Made by a program: the position numbers and the translations under genes. From NCBI RefSeq assembly GCF_001922575.1, contig NZ_MRCI01000001.1:2108001-2172000 (forward strand): a stretch of 64,000 bases of DNA, read 5' to 3'. Shown in pieces: positions 8,084 through 20,000 of this stretch. Source of the stretch: Neptunomonas phycophila (lineage in GTDB: Bacteria > Pseudomonadota > Gammaproteobacteria > Pseudomonadales > Balneatricaceae). The notes under the pieces are model-generated. The model was not told where the DNA came from and ran no database searches. It worked only from the letters and a program-made list of their open reading frames with translations. Numbering within the stretch: the first letter of the stretch is position 1; every line of letters begins with the position of its first letter.

Positions 8084-9118
8084 TTACACTTTTACTTTCC
8101 AGTTAACCGTTTTGCCTGCATAGAATGGCACGATAGGTTTCCCGTTAGGTAGGATAATCTCATCAGGGATTGTCCATTCTTCTTTAACTAGTGTGATCGT
8201 CCCTTTGTTACGCGCAAGCCCATAGAAGTCGGCACCATGATGGCTCGCAAAACCTTCTAGCTTGTCTAAAGCGTCTAATTCTTCAAACACCTGAGCATAT
8301 AACTCCACAGCACTCCACGCACTGTAGCACCCGGCACAACCACAGGCATTTTCTTTGGCGTCCTTGGCATGCGGAGCTGAGTCAGTCCCTAAGAAAAACT
8401 TAGAAGAGCCTGTTTTAACAACATCGCGCAAAGCCTGTTGATGCGTGCTGCGCTTTAAAACAGGTAAACAATAGTTATGTGGCTTAACGCCTCCGACTAA
8501 TAAATCATTACGGTTAAGCATTAAATGCTGAGGGGTAATAGTCGCTGCCACATTATCTGATGCACCGGTGACAAATTGGGCGGCATCTCCAGTTGTTATA
8601 TGCTCAAAAACGACTTTCAAATCAGGAAACTGCTCAGTGATATAAACCAGTTTTTGGTCGATGAAAGCTTTTTCACGATCAAAAATGTCAATATGTGCAT
8701 CCGTCACTTCGCCATGCACCAATAGCAACATGCCTATTTCTTGCATGACTTCAAAGGTAGGGTACAAAGCCTCCAGCTGACTCACCGCCGAAGCTGAATT
8801 TGTCGTTGCTCCCGCTGGGTACATTTTAGCAGCAACAACACCGGCCGCTTTAGCAGCCCGCACTTCTTCAGCGGAAGTCTGATTCGTTAAAAACAAAGTC
8901 ATCAACGGCTCAAACGATGAACCCGTTGGCCTTGCACTCAAGATACGCTGCTTATAATCCAGAGCCATTTCCGCCGTTGTTACTGGCGGTACTAGGTTCG
9001 GCATAATAATCGCACGTTGAAAACAACGCGCTGTTGCCGCAACCGTCTCTGGCAACATATCGCCATCACGCAAGTGTAAGTGCCAATCATCAGGAGTCTG
9101 GATCGTTAGTGTGGTCAT
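8084..9118 (-). CDS. pyrC: Dihydroorotase PyrC
   Basis: This 344-residue zinc amidohydrolase converts carbamoyl-aspartate to dihydroorotate in pyrimidine synthesis. It is the short, E. coli-type class (about 348 residues). The metal-binding WHLHLRDGD is near residue 12, and the carbamylated lysine sits in [13 protein letters not shown] near 97. Histidines in VHGEV and EHITT, and an aspartate in [10 protein letters not shown], complete the site. It stands alone, transcribed leftward and convergent with thiQ. Nothing unusual was noticed. Confidence 0.96.
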   Translation of the reverse strand: MTTLTIQTPDDWHLHLRDGDMLPETVAATARCFQRAIIMPNLVPPVTTAEMALDYKQRILSARPTGSSFEPLMTLFLTNQTSAEEVRAAKAAGVVAAKMYPAGATTNSASAVSQLEALYPTFEVMQEIGMLLLVHGEVTDAHIDIFDREKAFIDQKLVYITEQFPDLKVVFEHITTGDAAQFVTGASDNVAATITPQHLMLNRNDLLVGGVKPHNYCLPVLKRSTHQQALRDVVKTGSSKFFLGTDSAPHAKDAKENACGCAGCYSAWSAVELYAQVFEELDALDKLEGFASHHGADFYGLARNKGTITLVKEEWTIPDEIILPNGKPIVPFYAGKTVNWKVKV

Positions 9119-9438
9119 CGGGCTTCCGTCTTTAAATACGTAGTGAAAATTACAACATATAGTATACGCTGATTCAGAAAACAGCGCGATTACCTGTTTG
9201 TGGCACGATTATCAGGTGAATATCCTTCCAAGAGTGTTTAGAATGTGGTCGCTTTGTAATTTTTTTACAAGAATTAGGGGTTCATTATCCTTTAGTGCAT
9301 AGGTCCAGCGTATTACAAGGCTCACACTTTCGGTATAATGGATCCGTTAAAAATGGCTTGATTTGTGGAACGAGGTGATCACAAGTTGCCTCATCATCAA
9401 GTCTTTGGCGATCCAGCTAAAAAATTTCGGGGATGAAA
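9119..9438. promoter_or_regulatory. Divergent pyrC-icd intergenic region with a candidate icd promoter
   Basis: About 320 bases lie between two genes that read away from each other. A TATAAT hexamer at 9334-9339 is a good -10 box for icd; the best -35 candidate, TTACAA at 9313-9318, gives a short 15-base spacer. A TGGCAC near 9201 was checked as sigma-54 but lacks the GC element. ACCTG/CAGGT half-sites surround that spot. No further gene was seen. Confidence 0.5.
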
Positions 9439-11658
9439 ATGACCAAACAAACAATTTACTACACCCTTACCGACGAAGCGCCGTCTCTGGCTACCTGCTC
9501 TCTTCTACCTATCGTACGTACTTTCACTAAAGCTGCTGATATCGATGTTCAAGTTACCGACATCTCTCTGGCTAGCCGCGTACTGTCTGCTTTCCCCGAG
9601 TTGCTCACTGAAGAGCAACGTGTAGAAGACGGCTTGGCGTTTCTTGGCGAGCTGACCCAAGATCCACATGCAAACATCATCAAGCTACCTAACATCAGCG
9701 CATCAGTTCCTCAGTTAAAAGCCTGTATCGCTGAACTACAATCTCAAGGTTACAACATTCCTAATTTGCCAGAAGCACCTGCTACGGACGAAGAAAAGTC
9801 GATCCGTGAGCGTTACGGTAAAATCTTAGGCTCAGCTGTAAACCCAGTATTGCGCGAAGGTAACTCTGACCGTCGTGCTCCAGCAGCTGTAAAAGCTTTC
9901 GTGCGCAAGTTCCCTCATTCAATGGGCAAATGGAGCAAGGCTTCTCGTACACATGCGGATTACATGCGCGGCGGCGACTTCTTCTCTAGCGAACAATCCA
10001 TCACCATGGAAAAAGAAGGCGAAGTAACCATCGAATTCGTTTCCAAAACGGGTGAAGTGACTAAGAAAAAATCACTCTTTCTAGAAGAAGGCGAAGTGTT
10101 CGACAGCATGTTCATGAGCTGTGCAGCACTGCAAGACTTCTTTGAAGAAAGCCTGAACGACGCTAAAGAATCTGGCGTAATGTGGTCTTTACACGTTAAA
10201 GCGACCATGATGAAAGTCTCTCACCCTATCGTTTTCGGTCACGCGGTTCGTGTCTTCTACAAAGAAGTATTCGATAAGCACGGTGAGCTATTTGATCAAC
10301 TGGGCGTTAACCCGAACAACGGTTTAGGTAGCGTTTATGACAAGATCAAAACATTGCCTGAGTCTAAGCGTCAGGAAATTCTTGAAGATATCCACTCTTG
10401 CTACATGCACCGCCCTGAGTTGGCAATGGTTGATTCCGTAAAAGGTATCACTAACCTGCACGTTCCAAGTGATGTAATCGTAGATGCTTCTATGCCTGCA
10501 ATGATCCGTAGCTCTGGTCAGATGTGGGGCCCAGATGGCAAGCCTAAAGATACAAAAGCGGTAATGCCTGAAAGTACATACGCACGCATCTACCAAGAAA
10601 TGATCAACTTCTGCAAAACAAACGGTGCATTCGATCCAACAACTATGGGTACTGTACCTAATGTGGGCTTGATGGCTAAAAAAGCAGAGGAATACGGCTC
10701 ACACGATAAAACGTTTGAAATGACAGAAGACGGAACCATGCGCGTTGTTGACGCTAATGGCAACGTACTAATGCAACACGAAGTACAAGATGGTGACATC
10801 TGGCGTGCATGCCAAACAAAAGATGTGGCCGTACGTGACTGGGTTAAACTAGCTGTTACTCGTGCTCGCCAATCAGACACACCAGCGATCTTCTGGTTAG
10901 ACTCTGAGCGCGCTCACGACATGGAACTGAAAAAGAAAGTAGAGCACTACCTTAAAGAGCACGATACTGATGGTTTGCGTTTGCATATCATGGGTTACAA
11001 CGAAGCAATTCGTTACTCTATGGAGCGCTTAATCCGTGGTAAAGATACTATTTCGGTAACAGGTAACGTACTGCGTGATTACCTAACTGACTTATTCCCG
11101 ATTATGGAATTAGGCACATCCGCTAAAATGCTATCCATCGTCCCTATGTTAAACGGTGGCGGCATGTACGAAACAGGCGCAGGCGGTTCTGCCCCTAAAC
11201 ACGTTCAGCAAGTTGAAGAAGAAAACCACCTGCGTTGGGATTCGTTAGGTGAATTCTTAGCGCTTGCTGTGTCGTTGGAAGAGCTGGGTATCAAAGAGAA
11301 CAACCCACGCGCCAAAATCTTAGCGAAGTGCCTAGACAAAGCAACTGAAAAGCTACTCGACAATAACAAGTCGCCATCACGTCGCACTGGCGAGCTGGAC
11401 AACCGCGGCAGCCACTTCTACCTGGGCTTATACTGGGCTGAGGAAGTCTCTAACCAGACTGAAGATGCCGCTTTAGCAGCAGAGTTTGCTCCACTGGCTA
11501 AAACGCTAAGCGAGAATGAAGAACAAATCGTTCAAGAGCTAGCAGCTGCACAAGGTAAACCTGCTGAATTAGGTGGTTACTACCATGCTAACCGCGACAA
11601 TGTTAAGAAAGTAATGCGCCCTAGCGCGACATTGAATGCAGCGCTTGCGGCGAAATAA
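9439..11658 (+). CDS. icd: Isocitrate dehydrogenase (NADP+), monomeric type
   Basis: This is a 739-residue monomeric isocitrate dehydrogenase, which decarboxylates isocitrate to 2-oxoglutarate with NADP+ in the TCA cycle. The protein opens [21 protein letters not shown], and its length and central blocks (for example [18 protein letters not shown] and [12 protein letters not shown]) belong to the monomeric class, unrelated in size to the dimeric Icd of about 416 residues. The second ATG (9439) was chosen because GGGG lies eight bases ahead of it but touches the first ATG at 9433. A strong terminator follows. Codon use looks like that of a highly expressed gene. Confidence 0.96.
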   Translation: MTKQTIYYTLTDEAPSLATCSLLPIVRTFTKAADIDVQVTDISLASRVLSAFPELLTEEQRVEDGLAFLGELTQDPHANIIKLPNISASVPQLKACIAELQSQGYNIPNLPEAPATDEEKSIRERYGKILGSAVNPVLREGNSDRRAPAAVKAFVRKFPHSMGKWSKASRTHADYMRGGDFFSSEQSITMEKEGEVTIEFVSKTGEVTKKKSLFLEEGEVFDSMFMSCAALQDFFEESLNDAKESGVMWSLHVKATMMKVSHPIVFGHAVRVFYKEVFDKHGELFDQLGVNPNNGLGSVYDKIKTLPESKRQEILEDIHSCYMHRPELAMVDSVKGITNLHVPSDVIVDASMPAMIRSSGQMWGPDGKPKDTKAVMPESTYARIYQEMINFCKTNGAFDPTTMGTVPNVGLMAKKAEEYGSHDKTFEMTEDGTMRVVDANGNVLMQHEVQDGDIWRACQTKDVAVRDWVKLAVTRARQSDTPAIFWLDSERAHDMELKKKVEHYLKEHDTDGLRLHIMGYNEAIRYSMERLIRGKDTISVTGNVLRDYLTDLFPIMELGTSAKMLSIVPMLNGGGMYETGAGGSAPKHVQQVEEENHLRWDSLGEFLALAVSLEELGIKENNPRAKILAKCLDKATEKLLDNNKSPSRRTGELDNRGSHFYLGLYWAEEVSNQTEDAALAAEFAPLAKTLSENEEQIVQELAAAQGKPAELGGYYHANRDNVKKVMRPSATLNAALAAK

Positions 11659-11691
11659 TGCACAAATAGCATAAACCAAAGCGCTTAAAAT

Positions 11692-11718
11692 AAAACCCGG
11701 GCCTGCCCCGGGTTTTTT
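11692..11718 (+). terminator. Rho-independent terminator after icd
   Basis: AACCCGGG and CCCGGGTT form an 8-bp stem around a five-base loop, followed by a run of T. It sits about 35 bases after the icd stop. Confidence 0.9.
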
Positions 11719-12129
11719 ATTTATTACGCAAAAATGTAGTTTTAGTAAATTTCTTCAAAAATCAACTATCATCCCCCTCATAACCACCCCCGTTTACCCC
11801 ATAGAAACCCCTTTAAAAACAGCACCATGTACTTTTCTTCCGTAATAAAGATACATTTTAACTTTAAAATTATTCATTAAATACACTTTGTATATTAAAA
11901 ACCCTCAAAAGCACTCTCTTTACATCCTTTAAAATCAACAACTTACCATATATAACTTTTTTTGTTTATATAACTACATTTTAGGAATATCCATTCTGCG
12001 CAACAGACTATTGCGAAAATAAAAACAAAATGTTCTATTAGTTCACGAGCTGGCCAGCTTCATAATAGAAAAACCAACAATCAAACATTGGTTTAGATTT
12101 ATCAAAAATATAATAAAAAGGTATATATT
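11719..12129 (+). promoter_or_regulatory. AT-rich leader region upstream of the porin gene
   Basis: About 410 bases without a credible gene. The stretch is strongly AT-rich compared with its neighbours. It has a small CGCAA/TTGCG stem-loop at 11999-12015 and an AAAAGG ribosome site at 12117-12122 ahead of the GTG start. A promoter and 5' leader for the porin gene are expected here, but no single -35/-10 pair stands out, and no known operator was recognised. Confidence 0.4.
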
Positions 12130-13092
12130 GTGAAAAAACGTCTTCTGCTTGCTACCACTATTGCTGCAATTTGCGCCTCTGGCGCCGCCAACGCACAATT
12201 AGAACTGAACGCCAGCTTAGAGCTCGACATCGATACATTTGATTCTGCTGAAAGAGAACGCCAATACGATCAAAATGGTCATGTAGAGTTGGGTGCCATG
12301 GGCATGACAACTCATGGCGATTATTTCGCAAAAGCGGTAGGTGTTGTTCGCCTAAGAACAGATGGCGACGATAACGTTGACATCCAAGATGTATATTTCC
12401 AGATAGGTAACTCTAAATGGGACGCCCTCTTTGGTCGCTTTGAAGCCGTAAACTTATTTCCTCTAGGAAAAGATACCGTCGTCACTAAAGCGGGCGGCGT
12501 CCAAGTTTATGAAGCAAACTTAGTGCGTGGGCGTGCGGGCGATGATGGCGGCCAAATTGCTTTCCATTACAACCCAACCAACGAGATCCGTTTTGAATTA
12601 GCCAGCATTTACGGCGATACAGATACGGCCGGTGATAATGGCACGGCCATCTCTGGCATACGCCCTGCTATCTCTTTCTCGTACCCTAACATTCGGGTTA
12701 CGGCAGGTATGGAGAAAGTGAAATACGACCTAGTGGGCGGTGGTGAAGTCGACAAAACGGGCTACGGTATCAACACCGGTATCAACATGGGTGATGGTTT
12801 CGTCAACCTTGCAGTTGCTCATTTAAAAGACGATGAGGCCGACGCTAAAATTACATCATTTGCTGCAAACATGACTTATGGACCATTCGGTTTGGGCTAT
12901 ATCCATTCGAACGAAGAAGTAGGTTCTAGCGACGACATGAAGCTGGATACATTATACGCTGCGTACACTGTACAAATTTTTGATATGGAAAATGCAAGCG
13001 TAACCTTTGCCGGCTCTATGTCAAAAGCCAAAAATGCAGGTAGCGATGATAAGTCGAACGCTCTACGTGTTCGCTTTAATTACGCGTTCTAA
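12130..13092 (+). CDS. Outer-membrane porin, carbohydrate-porin-like (Porin_8/RafY-type)
   Basis: This 320-residue outer-membrane beta-barrel starts at GTG. It has a clear signal peptide (MKKRLLLATTIAAICASGAANA, cut after Ala-Asn-Ala) and ends with the barrel-assembly signature VRFNYAF (C-terminal Phe). Alternating polar and hydrophobic stretches fit a barrel of moderate size. The segment FGRFEAVNLFPLGKDT recalls the carbohydrate-porin family found in marine gammaproteobacteria. A role in sugar or general solute passage is family-based inference, and no transporter or catabolic gene nearby points to a substrate. It is monocistronic, ending in a strong terminator. Confidence 0.75.
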   Translation: MKKRLLLATTIAAICASGAANAQLELNASLELDIDTFDSAERERQYDQNGHVELGAMGMTTHGDYFAKAVGVVRLRTDGDDNVDIQDVYFQIGNSKWDALFGRFEAVNLFPLGKDTVVTKAGGVQVYEANLVRGRAGDDGGQIAFHYNPTNEIRFELASIYGDTDTAGDNGTAISGIRPAISFSYPNIRVTAGMEKVKYDLVGGGEVDKTGYGINTGINMGDGFVNLAVAHLKDDEADAKITSFAANMTYGPFGLGYIHSNEEVGSSDDMKLDTLYAAYTVQIFDMENASVTFAGSMSKAKNAGSDDKSNALRVRFNYAF

Positions 13093-13110
13093 CCCTTTAC
13101 AGGGATGATA

Positions 13111-13153
13111 GAAAAGGCTTGCAGCCCCCCTTCCTGCAAGCCTTTTCTTTTTT
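13111..13153. terminator. Bidirectional terminator between porin and flavodoxin genes
   Basis: GAAAAGGCTTGCAG pairs with CTGCAAGCCTTTTC over 14 bp around a nine-base loop. T-rich sequence follows on the plus strand and the A-rich 5' arm gives a T run on the minus strand. It can stop both the porin transcript and the convergent fldB transcript. Confidence 0.9.
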
Positions 13154-13175
13154 ATGTCATTTACACAATAGAAAA

Positions 13176-13682
13176 CTACAGAAAAGCAGGCTTAACAAGA
13201 GCACACCAAGCTTCTAAACGCTCAGCCGTTTGGTCTCTTTGAGTATCTTCATCAAGCGCTAACCCAATAAAAGACTTCTTGTCAGCCGTTAATGCTTTAG
13301 ACTCATCAAACTCGTAGCCATCGACAGGCCAATGACCTACCACATCAGCGCCTTTGGCAACAATTTTGTCGTGCAACATACCCATCGCATCAACAAACCA
13401 TTCTGCGTAGCCTAGCTGGTCGCCTAAACCTATAAATGCAACCGTCTTTCCTGAAAAATCGTATAGGTCAACATCTTCCCATACCTCTTCCCAGTCTTCT
13501 TGTACCTCACCGTAATCCCATGTCGGTATAGCAAATATAAATTGATCAAAAGCATCTATAATTTCTAATCCGACATCTTTCACATCAAATAGCTCAGTAT
13601 TCTCATCTCCCAACATCTCTGCCACTTTGACAGCAATATCAGAAGTATTACCCGTTGTTGAGCCATAAATTACAGCAATCAT
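13176..13682 (-). CDS. fldB: Long-chain flavodoxin, FldB type
   Basis: This is a 168-residue FMN-binding electron carrier. The phosphate-binding loop GSTTGNTSDIA opens the protein. The FMN-stacking stretches IPTWDYGEVQEDWEEVW and LGDQLGYAEWFVDAMGMLHDK resemble E. coli FldB closely, including the IPTWD-GE-QEDWE motif that separates FldB from FldA. It supplies low-potential electrons, often in place of ferredoxin under iron or redox stress. A Fur-box-like sequence lies about 200 bases upstream in the intergenic region. No co-transcribed partner is seen. Confidence 0.9.
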   Translation of the reverse strand: MIAVIYGSTTGNTSDIAVKVAEMLGDENTELFDVKDVGLEIIDAFDQFIFAIPTWDYGEVQEDWEEVWEDVDLYDFSGKTVAFIGLGDQLGYAEWFVDAMGMLHDKIVAKGADVVGHWPVDGYEFDESKALTADKKSFIGLALDEDTQRDQTAERLEAWCALVKPAFL

Positions 13683-14051
13683 TTATTTCCTCGAATTCTT
13701 AAAAATGACTACGACCAAGGAGAGGTCAGTAGTAGTGATAAGGCGATGCCACTCAATAAAACAGACAATAAAAACACTGAGAGACTGGTTGAAGAAGCTC
13801 CTTTACTCACTTTATAACTCCATTTTATTAAGCGCGCTAACAATGATCAAAATTTTAGAGCAACCAAACAAGCAATGCAAATAATAATAATTCGCATTTA
13901 TTGCGAATGTTTTTAACACAAATATAAATTTTTGTTGTGCAGAGGAAAAAACTCAACTCTTGCACTAGGCTTTTAGTACTACTAATTAGAGCATCGTAAG
14001 TATGCATTAGTGTCTCAAAGTATCTAATACGAAAGCATCAGGCAGGAAAAG
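13683..14051. promoter_or_regulatory. Divergent control region between fldB and the giant surface protein, with a Fur-like box and a palindrome
   Basis: About 370 bases are shared by two divergent genes. At 13877-13895 GCAAATAATAATAATTCGC matches roughly 13 of 19 positions of the Fur consensus. Overlapping it at 13890-13908, ATTCGCA and TGCGAAT form a perfect palindrome around TTTAT. A possible -35 TTGCAC (13960-13965) with a weak TAATTA-type -10 may serve the giant gene, whose ribosome site is AGGCAGGAAAAG. Iron control of fldB is reasonable; control of the giant gene from the same site is only possible. Confidence 0.5.
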
Positions 14052-17000
14052 ATGGGTACAACCACAATAAAAAAACACTTCACTCGATTAGCCCTAGAAA
14101 AGCGTATCATGTTTGATGCCGCTGCCCTTGATACAGCCTTTGAGGCATTACCCTCATCAGGGGGAGTGAACACTGAGGCCACCGAAGCCTCGCCTACTGA
14201 TATTAACAATGTCGTCGCTGCACTCACTGACCTTAGCCAAGAAGATGCTCAACGATCCGTTTACTTTATAGATGACTCGCTACCAGACCAATCAGTATTA
14301 ACAGCAGCAATACCAGCAGACGCTACTATTATTACGCTAGCTACGAATCAAGATGGATTGGTTCAAATTGCAGACTCTTTGCAGGGCTTAACTAACATAG
14401 AAGCTATACACATCATAGCTCACGCTACAGATGGCAGTTTACAACTGGGCAACTCAATTATTGACGCAGCCTCTGTTACCGATTTATATGCCGAACAGTT
14501 AGCCAGTATTAATCAAAGTCTAACCGAGGGCGCTGACATCCTCTTTTACGGCTGTGATTTTGCATCGACAGAGTCCGGAATAGAGACACTTCAAGCGCTA
14601 GCAACATCATTAGGCGCAGATTTAGCAGCTTCCGATGATATCACCGGTATTTCAGGTGATTGGGATTTAGAACAACAAACAGGGATAATAGAAGCAGCGA
14701 CTTTTGCGGCTGAAAACTGGAACCATAACCTGCTAATTTTACCGGTAGCCGTAGATGATATCGCCATAGTTGAAGAGGATTCTACAAACATTTTAGATGT
14801 CACGGCTAACGACATTAACCCACTTGAACCAGACCCTATCACTATAACTAGCGCTGTTGCAGGACAAGGCACAGTCGAGATCAACCCTGATAACACGCTA
14901 ACCTACACGCCCAATGCCAACTTTTTTGGTGCAGATGTAATCACTTACACTATTTCAGATCCTGATGGAGCAGCCCTTGTTCCAGGGATAGTTGCCGTCA
15001 CAGTTAACCCGGTCGACGATTTACCAAGCCTTGTATTACCAGTATCAATCCCTCTCTTTTTAGAAGATACCGCGCTGGTGTTTGCCGATGTACTAGGCAC
15101 TCAAATTAGCTTAGGCGATCTTGACGGAGGAGTAGCTGTCGTTAGTTTGTCTGTTCCTATAGGCGATTTATCTTTAGCACAAACTGCAGGGTTAACTCTT
15201 AGCCAAGGTGATGGTGTTAACGACAATGAAATTACTATGGAAGGCGACATTGCAGACCTCAACGCTGCATTAAACGGGTTAATTTATACGCCCGATGCCG
15301 ACTATAACGGCCCAGTTACCATTACCATTGGTATTACTGACACATTACTGTCACTACCTATTACCGCAACATTACCCCTCAGTATTTCAGCCGTTGCTGA
15401 TATTGTTGATGACAATGTATCCACGATTATCGACACCCCAGTTGCGTTTAACGTGATGGATAATGATACCTTTGAAAACGCGACTGCCATCGTTACTTCA
15501 TACACAACACCTCTCCATGGCACCATAACAGTAGACGCACAAGGCCAAGCCCTATATACACCAGACAGTGGTTACACAGGCACTGACAGCTTTACTTATA
15601 CCGTATCGTCAAATGGAACAACTGAAACAGCTACCGTTACACTCACCTCCTCGCTCCCAAACACGCCTCCCACAATTGATGTGCCTGGCACTCAAAATAG
15701 TGATGAAGATACCAACCTCGTTTTTTCAACGGCGACCAGTAATGCAATAACGATAGGGGATGGCGAAGCAAGCAGCTTAACCGTAACGCTTCAATCAACC
15801 CAAGGCGTTATGACCTTAGGACAAACAACAGGCATCAGCTTTACCACAGGAGATGGAGATAGCGATTCGGATATCGTCATGTCAGGTTCAATAACTGATA
15901 TTAATGCCGCTCTTGACGGGCTAACTTACACTCCCACTGCAGATTATTACGGTGCGGCTACGGTAACTGTTCAAGCATCCGACGGAGAAGCAAGCCAAAC
16001 ATCAAGCATCAACGTTTTAATGGTTGGTGATATTGATGGCGTAACAGATGACATCACTACCGATGTTCAAACGCCCATCTCTTTTTTCCCATTGGCAAAT
16101 GATACCTACGAAAACACCCCCTCACTTACTAGTGTATCAGCGGGCAGCCACGGTACAGCGGTCATTGGCGTGGGTAACTCGATCACTTACACACCCGATG
16201 CAGGCTATCGCGGGGATGACAGTTTTACCTACACAGTAGAATCAGGCGGAACAACCGAAGTAATCACGGTAGATGTGACCGTTGGTATCAACAACGCGCC
16301 TTCATCAACCGACTTAGTTGCGCTATCCCTAGTTGACAATCAACTCGTATCTCTCAGCACTTCACTCTCCTTCTCAGATACAGACCTATTTGATGTCTTA
16401 ACTTATTCCGCTACGGGGCTTCCATCGGGCTTATCGATTGATCCAACAACAGGCATAATTTTAGGCACTGTAGATGCGCACGCATCCGTGCTTACTCCAG
16501 ATGGCAGATACGATGTTGTAGTCACTGCCACTGATATTGCGGGGCTTTCTGCGGATGCTAACTTACAAATACAAGTCATAAACCCTGACCCTATTGTTTC
16601 AGCTGGCGTTGCGACTGGATTAGAAGACTCTGACCTTAACTTAGACGTCCTGTTAAATGCATCAGACCCTGACGGAGATGCACTGTCCGTCGATGCAGCT
16701 TCCGCATTAAATGGCACGGTCTCTATCAACCCTGATGGCTCATTAACCTATGTGCCAAACGCCGATTTCTTTGGGATTGATACATTAACCTATACCGTCG
16801 TAGACGAAGACGGCGGCAGCGCAACAGGTACTATTACGGTTACCGTCGAAAATGTTCTGGATTTACCCACCATTAGCATCCCAACACTCGACCTATTCAC
16901 CGAGGATACACCCCTCATTTTTGCCGACTTACTAGGGCAACAAATTAGCGTTGGCGATATTGATGGAGAACTACTTGATATCCGTTTAAGCGTACCGGTT

Positions 17001-20000
17001 GGCACACTTACCCTAAACGAAACAGCAGGAGTTAGCTTAAGTGAAGGCGATGGCATAGACGACAGCATTGTAAGGCTTTCCGGCAATGTGGCAGACATCA
17101 ACGTAGCACTCAACAACTTAGTGTATACGCCTGGAGCTGACTATAACGGCCCAGTACAAATAACAGTAGAACTAGGACAACTTGGACAGCTATTACTCGT
17201 CAATGCACAAGTGCCACTGGGCATAGAAGCCGTTGCCGACATAGTTGATGATACCATTTCAGCCACCGAGGATATTCCGGTTAACTTTAATGTGCTGGAT
17301 AATGATTCATTCGAAAATGCTGGTCGTATCGTCGATAGCTATACCACTCCCTCTTTTGGCACTGTCATCATTGATGCCCAAGGTAATGCTACCTACACGC
17401 CAGGAACAAGCTTTACCGGCACCGACAGCTTTACCTACACAGTGTTATCTAATGGCACATACGAAACAGCGACCGTTACTATCAACGTTAATCCGCCAGC
17501 AAATGCGGATCCAACAAGTAGCGCTGTCGGTAATCAAACAGCTAACGATGGTGAATTGTTTAGCCTAAATATTAGCGGAAACTTCGCCGATGCCGACGGA
17601 GATACTCTCACCTACAGCGCCAGCGGCCTTCCAACCGGCCTAACACTAGACGCGGCTACCGGTATTATAAGCGGTACACTAGGGAGCAGTGCATCGACTC
17701 AAATCGCTAATGGTGAGTATGGAATCACCATAACCGCCAATGATGGTAATGGTGGATTAGTGAGCGAAAGCTTCTCGCTGACGATCAGCAACCCTGCTCC
17801 AACGGCCGTTGCTGATAGCTTTAGTGGCGACGAAGACGACAACATTACTGGCAATGTGCTGTTAAATGATTCAGATAGCGATGGTGACTCTTTAAGCGTA
17901 AACACATCCCCCATAGTCGCCCCCCTTCATGGCTCGCTAACGCTAAACGGCGACGGCAGCTTTGTTTATATACCTGATCCTAATTACAACGGTAACGATA
18001 CCTTCACCTATCAGGTCATCGACGCCGATGGTGGGACAGCTAACGCAGTCGTCTCTTTAACAGTCAACGCCGTTAATGACACTCCTATAGCGACTGGAGA
18101 AAGCGCCACAACCGACGAAGATACTCCTGTGACTGTTGATGTCCTAGCAAACGATACGGACGCTGATGGCGATAGCTTGAGCGTCGACAGTGCCACCGCC
18201 ACCAACGGCACGGTTGCGATCAACCCTGACGGCACCATCACCTACACGCCCAATGCGAACTTTAATGGCTCGGATACCATCACTTATACCGTGAGCGATG
18301 GTAACGGCGGGACTTCTACCGCGACAGTAGCGGTGACCATTAATGCCGTGAATGACAACCCAACCACCGTGGGCGAATCAGCGACTACAGATGAAGATAC
18401 GCCAGTCACTGTGGATGTATTAGCCAACGACTCCGATGTTGAGGGCGATACGCTCACAGTCGACTCTGCTACAGCAGCCAATGGCACGGTTGCGATTAAT
18501 CCTGATGGCACTATCACTTACACGCCTGATGAGAACTTCACTGGCTCGGATACCATTACTTATACCGTCACGGACGGTAATGGCGGGACTGCTACTGCAA
18601 CCGTAGCGGTGACGATTAATGCGGTGAATGACAACCCCACCACCGCAGGCGAATCAGCGACAACGGATGAAGACACCCCAGTCACTGTCGATGTGTTAGC
18701 CAACGATTCCGATGTTGACGGCGATACCTTGTCGGTCGATTCGGCTACTGCAGCCAACGGCACCGTCGCGATCAACCCTGACGGCACTATCACTTACACG
18801 CCCAATGCGAACTTTACTGGCTCGGATACCATCACTTATACCGTGAGCGATGGTAACGGCGGGACTTCTACCGCGACAGTAGCGGTGACCATTAATGCCG
18901 TGAATGACAACCCAACCACCGTGGGCGAATCAGCAACTACGGATGAAGATACGCCAGTCACTGTAGATGTACTAGCTAACGATTCCGATGTTGACGGCGA
19001 TACGCTCACAGTCGACTCTGCCTCAGCAGCCAATGGCACGGTTGCCATCAACCCTGACGGCACTATCACTTACACGCCTAATGCGAACTTCACTGGCTCC
19101 GATACCATTACTTATACAGTGAGCGATGGTAACGGCGGTACCTCAACGGCTACCGTAGCGGTGACCATTAATGCGGTGAATGACAACCCCACCACTGCAG
19201 GCGAATCAGCAACTACGGATGAAGATACGCCAGTCACTGTGGATGTACTAGCTAACGATTCCGATGTTGAGGGCGATACGCTCACAGTCGACTCTGCTAC
19301 AGCAGCCAATGGCACGGTTGCAATCAACCCTGACGGCACCATCACTTATACACCAAACGCCGATTTTAATGGCTCAGATACCATCACCTATACCGTGAGC
19401 GATGGTAACGGCGGTACCTCAACGGCTACCGTTGCAGTCACGGTCAATCCAATCAACGATAACCCAAATGCTGTTAATGATTCGGCGTCTACCAACGAAA
19501 ACACACCGGCTATTATCACGGTACTGGACAATGACACCGATTCTGATGGCGATTCCCTTTCTGTCAGTAGCGCTAGTGCTGCTAACGGAACCGTATCCAT
19601 CAACCCAGACGGAACGCTAACCTACATTCCTAACCTTGGATTTAACGGGACTGATACGATCAGTTACTCTATTAATGACGGTAACGGTGGTGTTGCAAAT
19701 GCTACAGTTTCAGTGAATGTCAATGCAGCCGGTAATAACTCCCCATCAGCTAACAACGACTCAGCCTCTCTCAACGAAGATACGAGTGCGAATATAGATG
19801 TACTGGCCAACGATACCGATACAGACGGTGATACACTTACCGTCGATAGCGCAACAGCTGGTAACGGTACCGTCGCGATTAATCCTGACGGCACCATTAC
19901 TTACACACCTGATGCAAACTTCACTGGCTCCGACACCATTACCTACACTGTATCAGACGGTAATGGAGGGACATCCTCAGCAATTGTCAACGTAACCGTT

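Noticed and set aside
9195-9215. Sigma-54 promoter (TGGCAC) upstream of icd
   Set aside because: The paired GC element at the right spacing is missing, and a better -10 box for sigma-70 lies nearer the gene.
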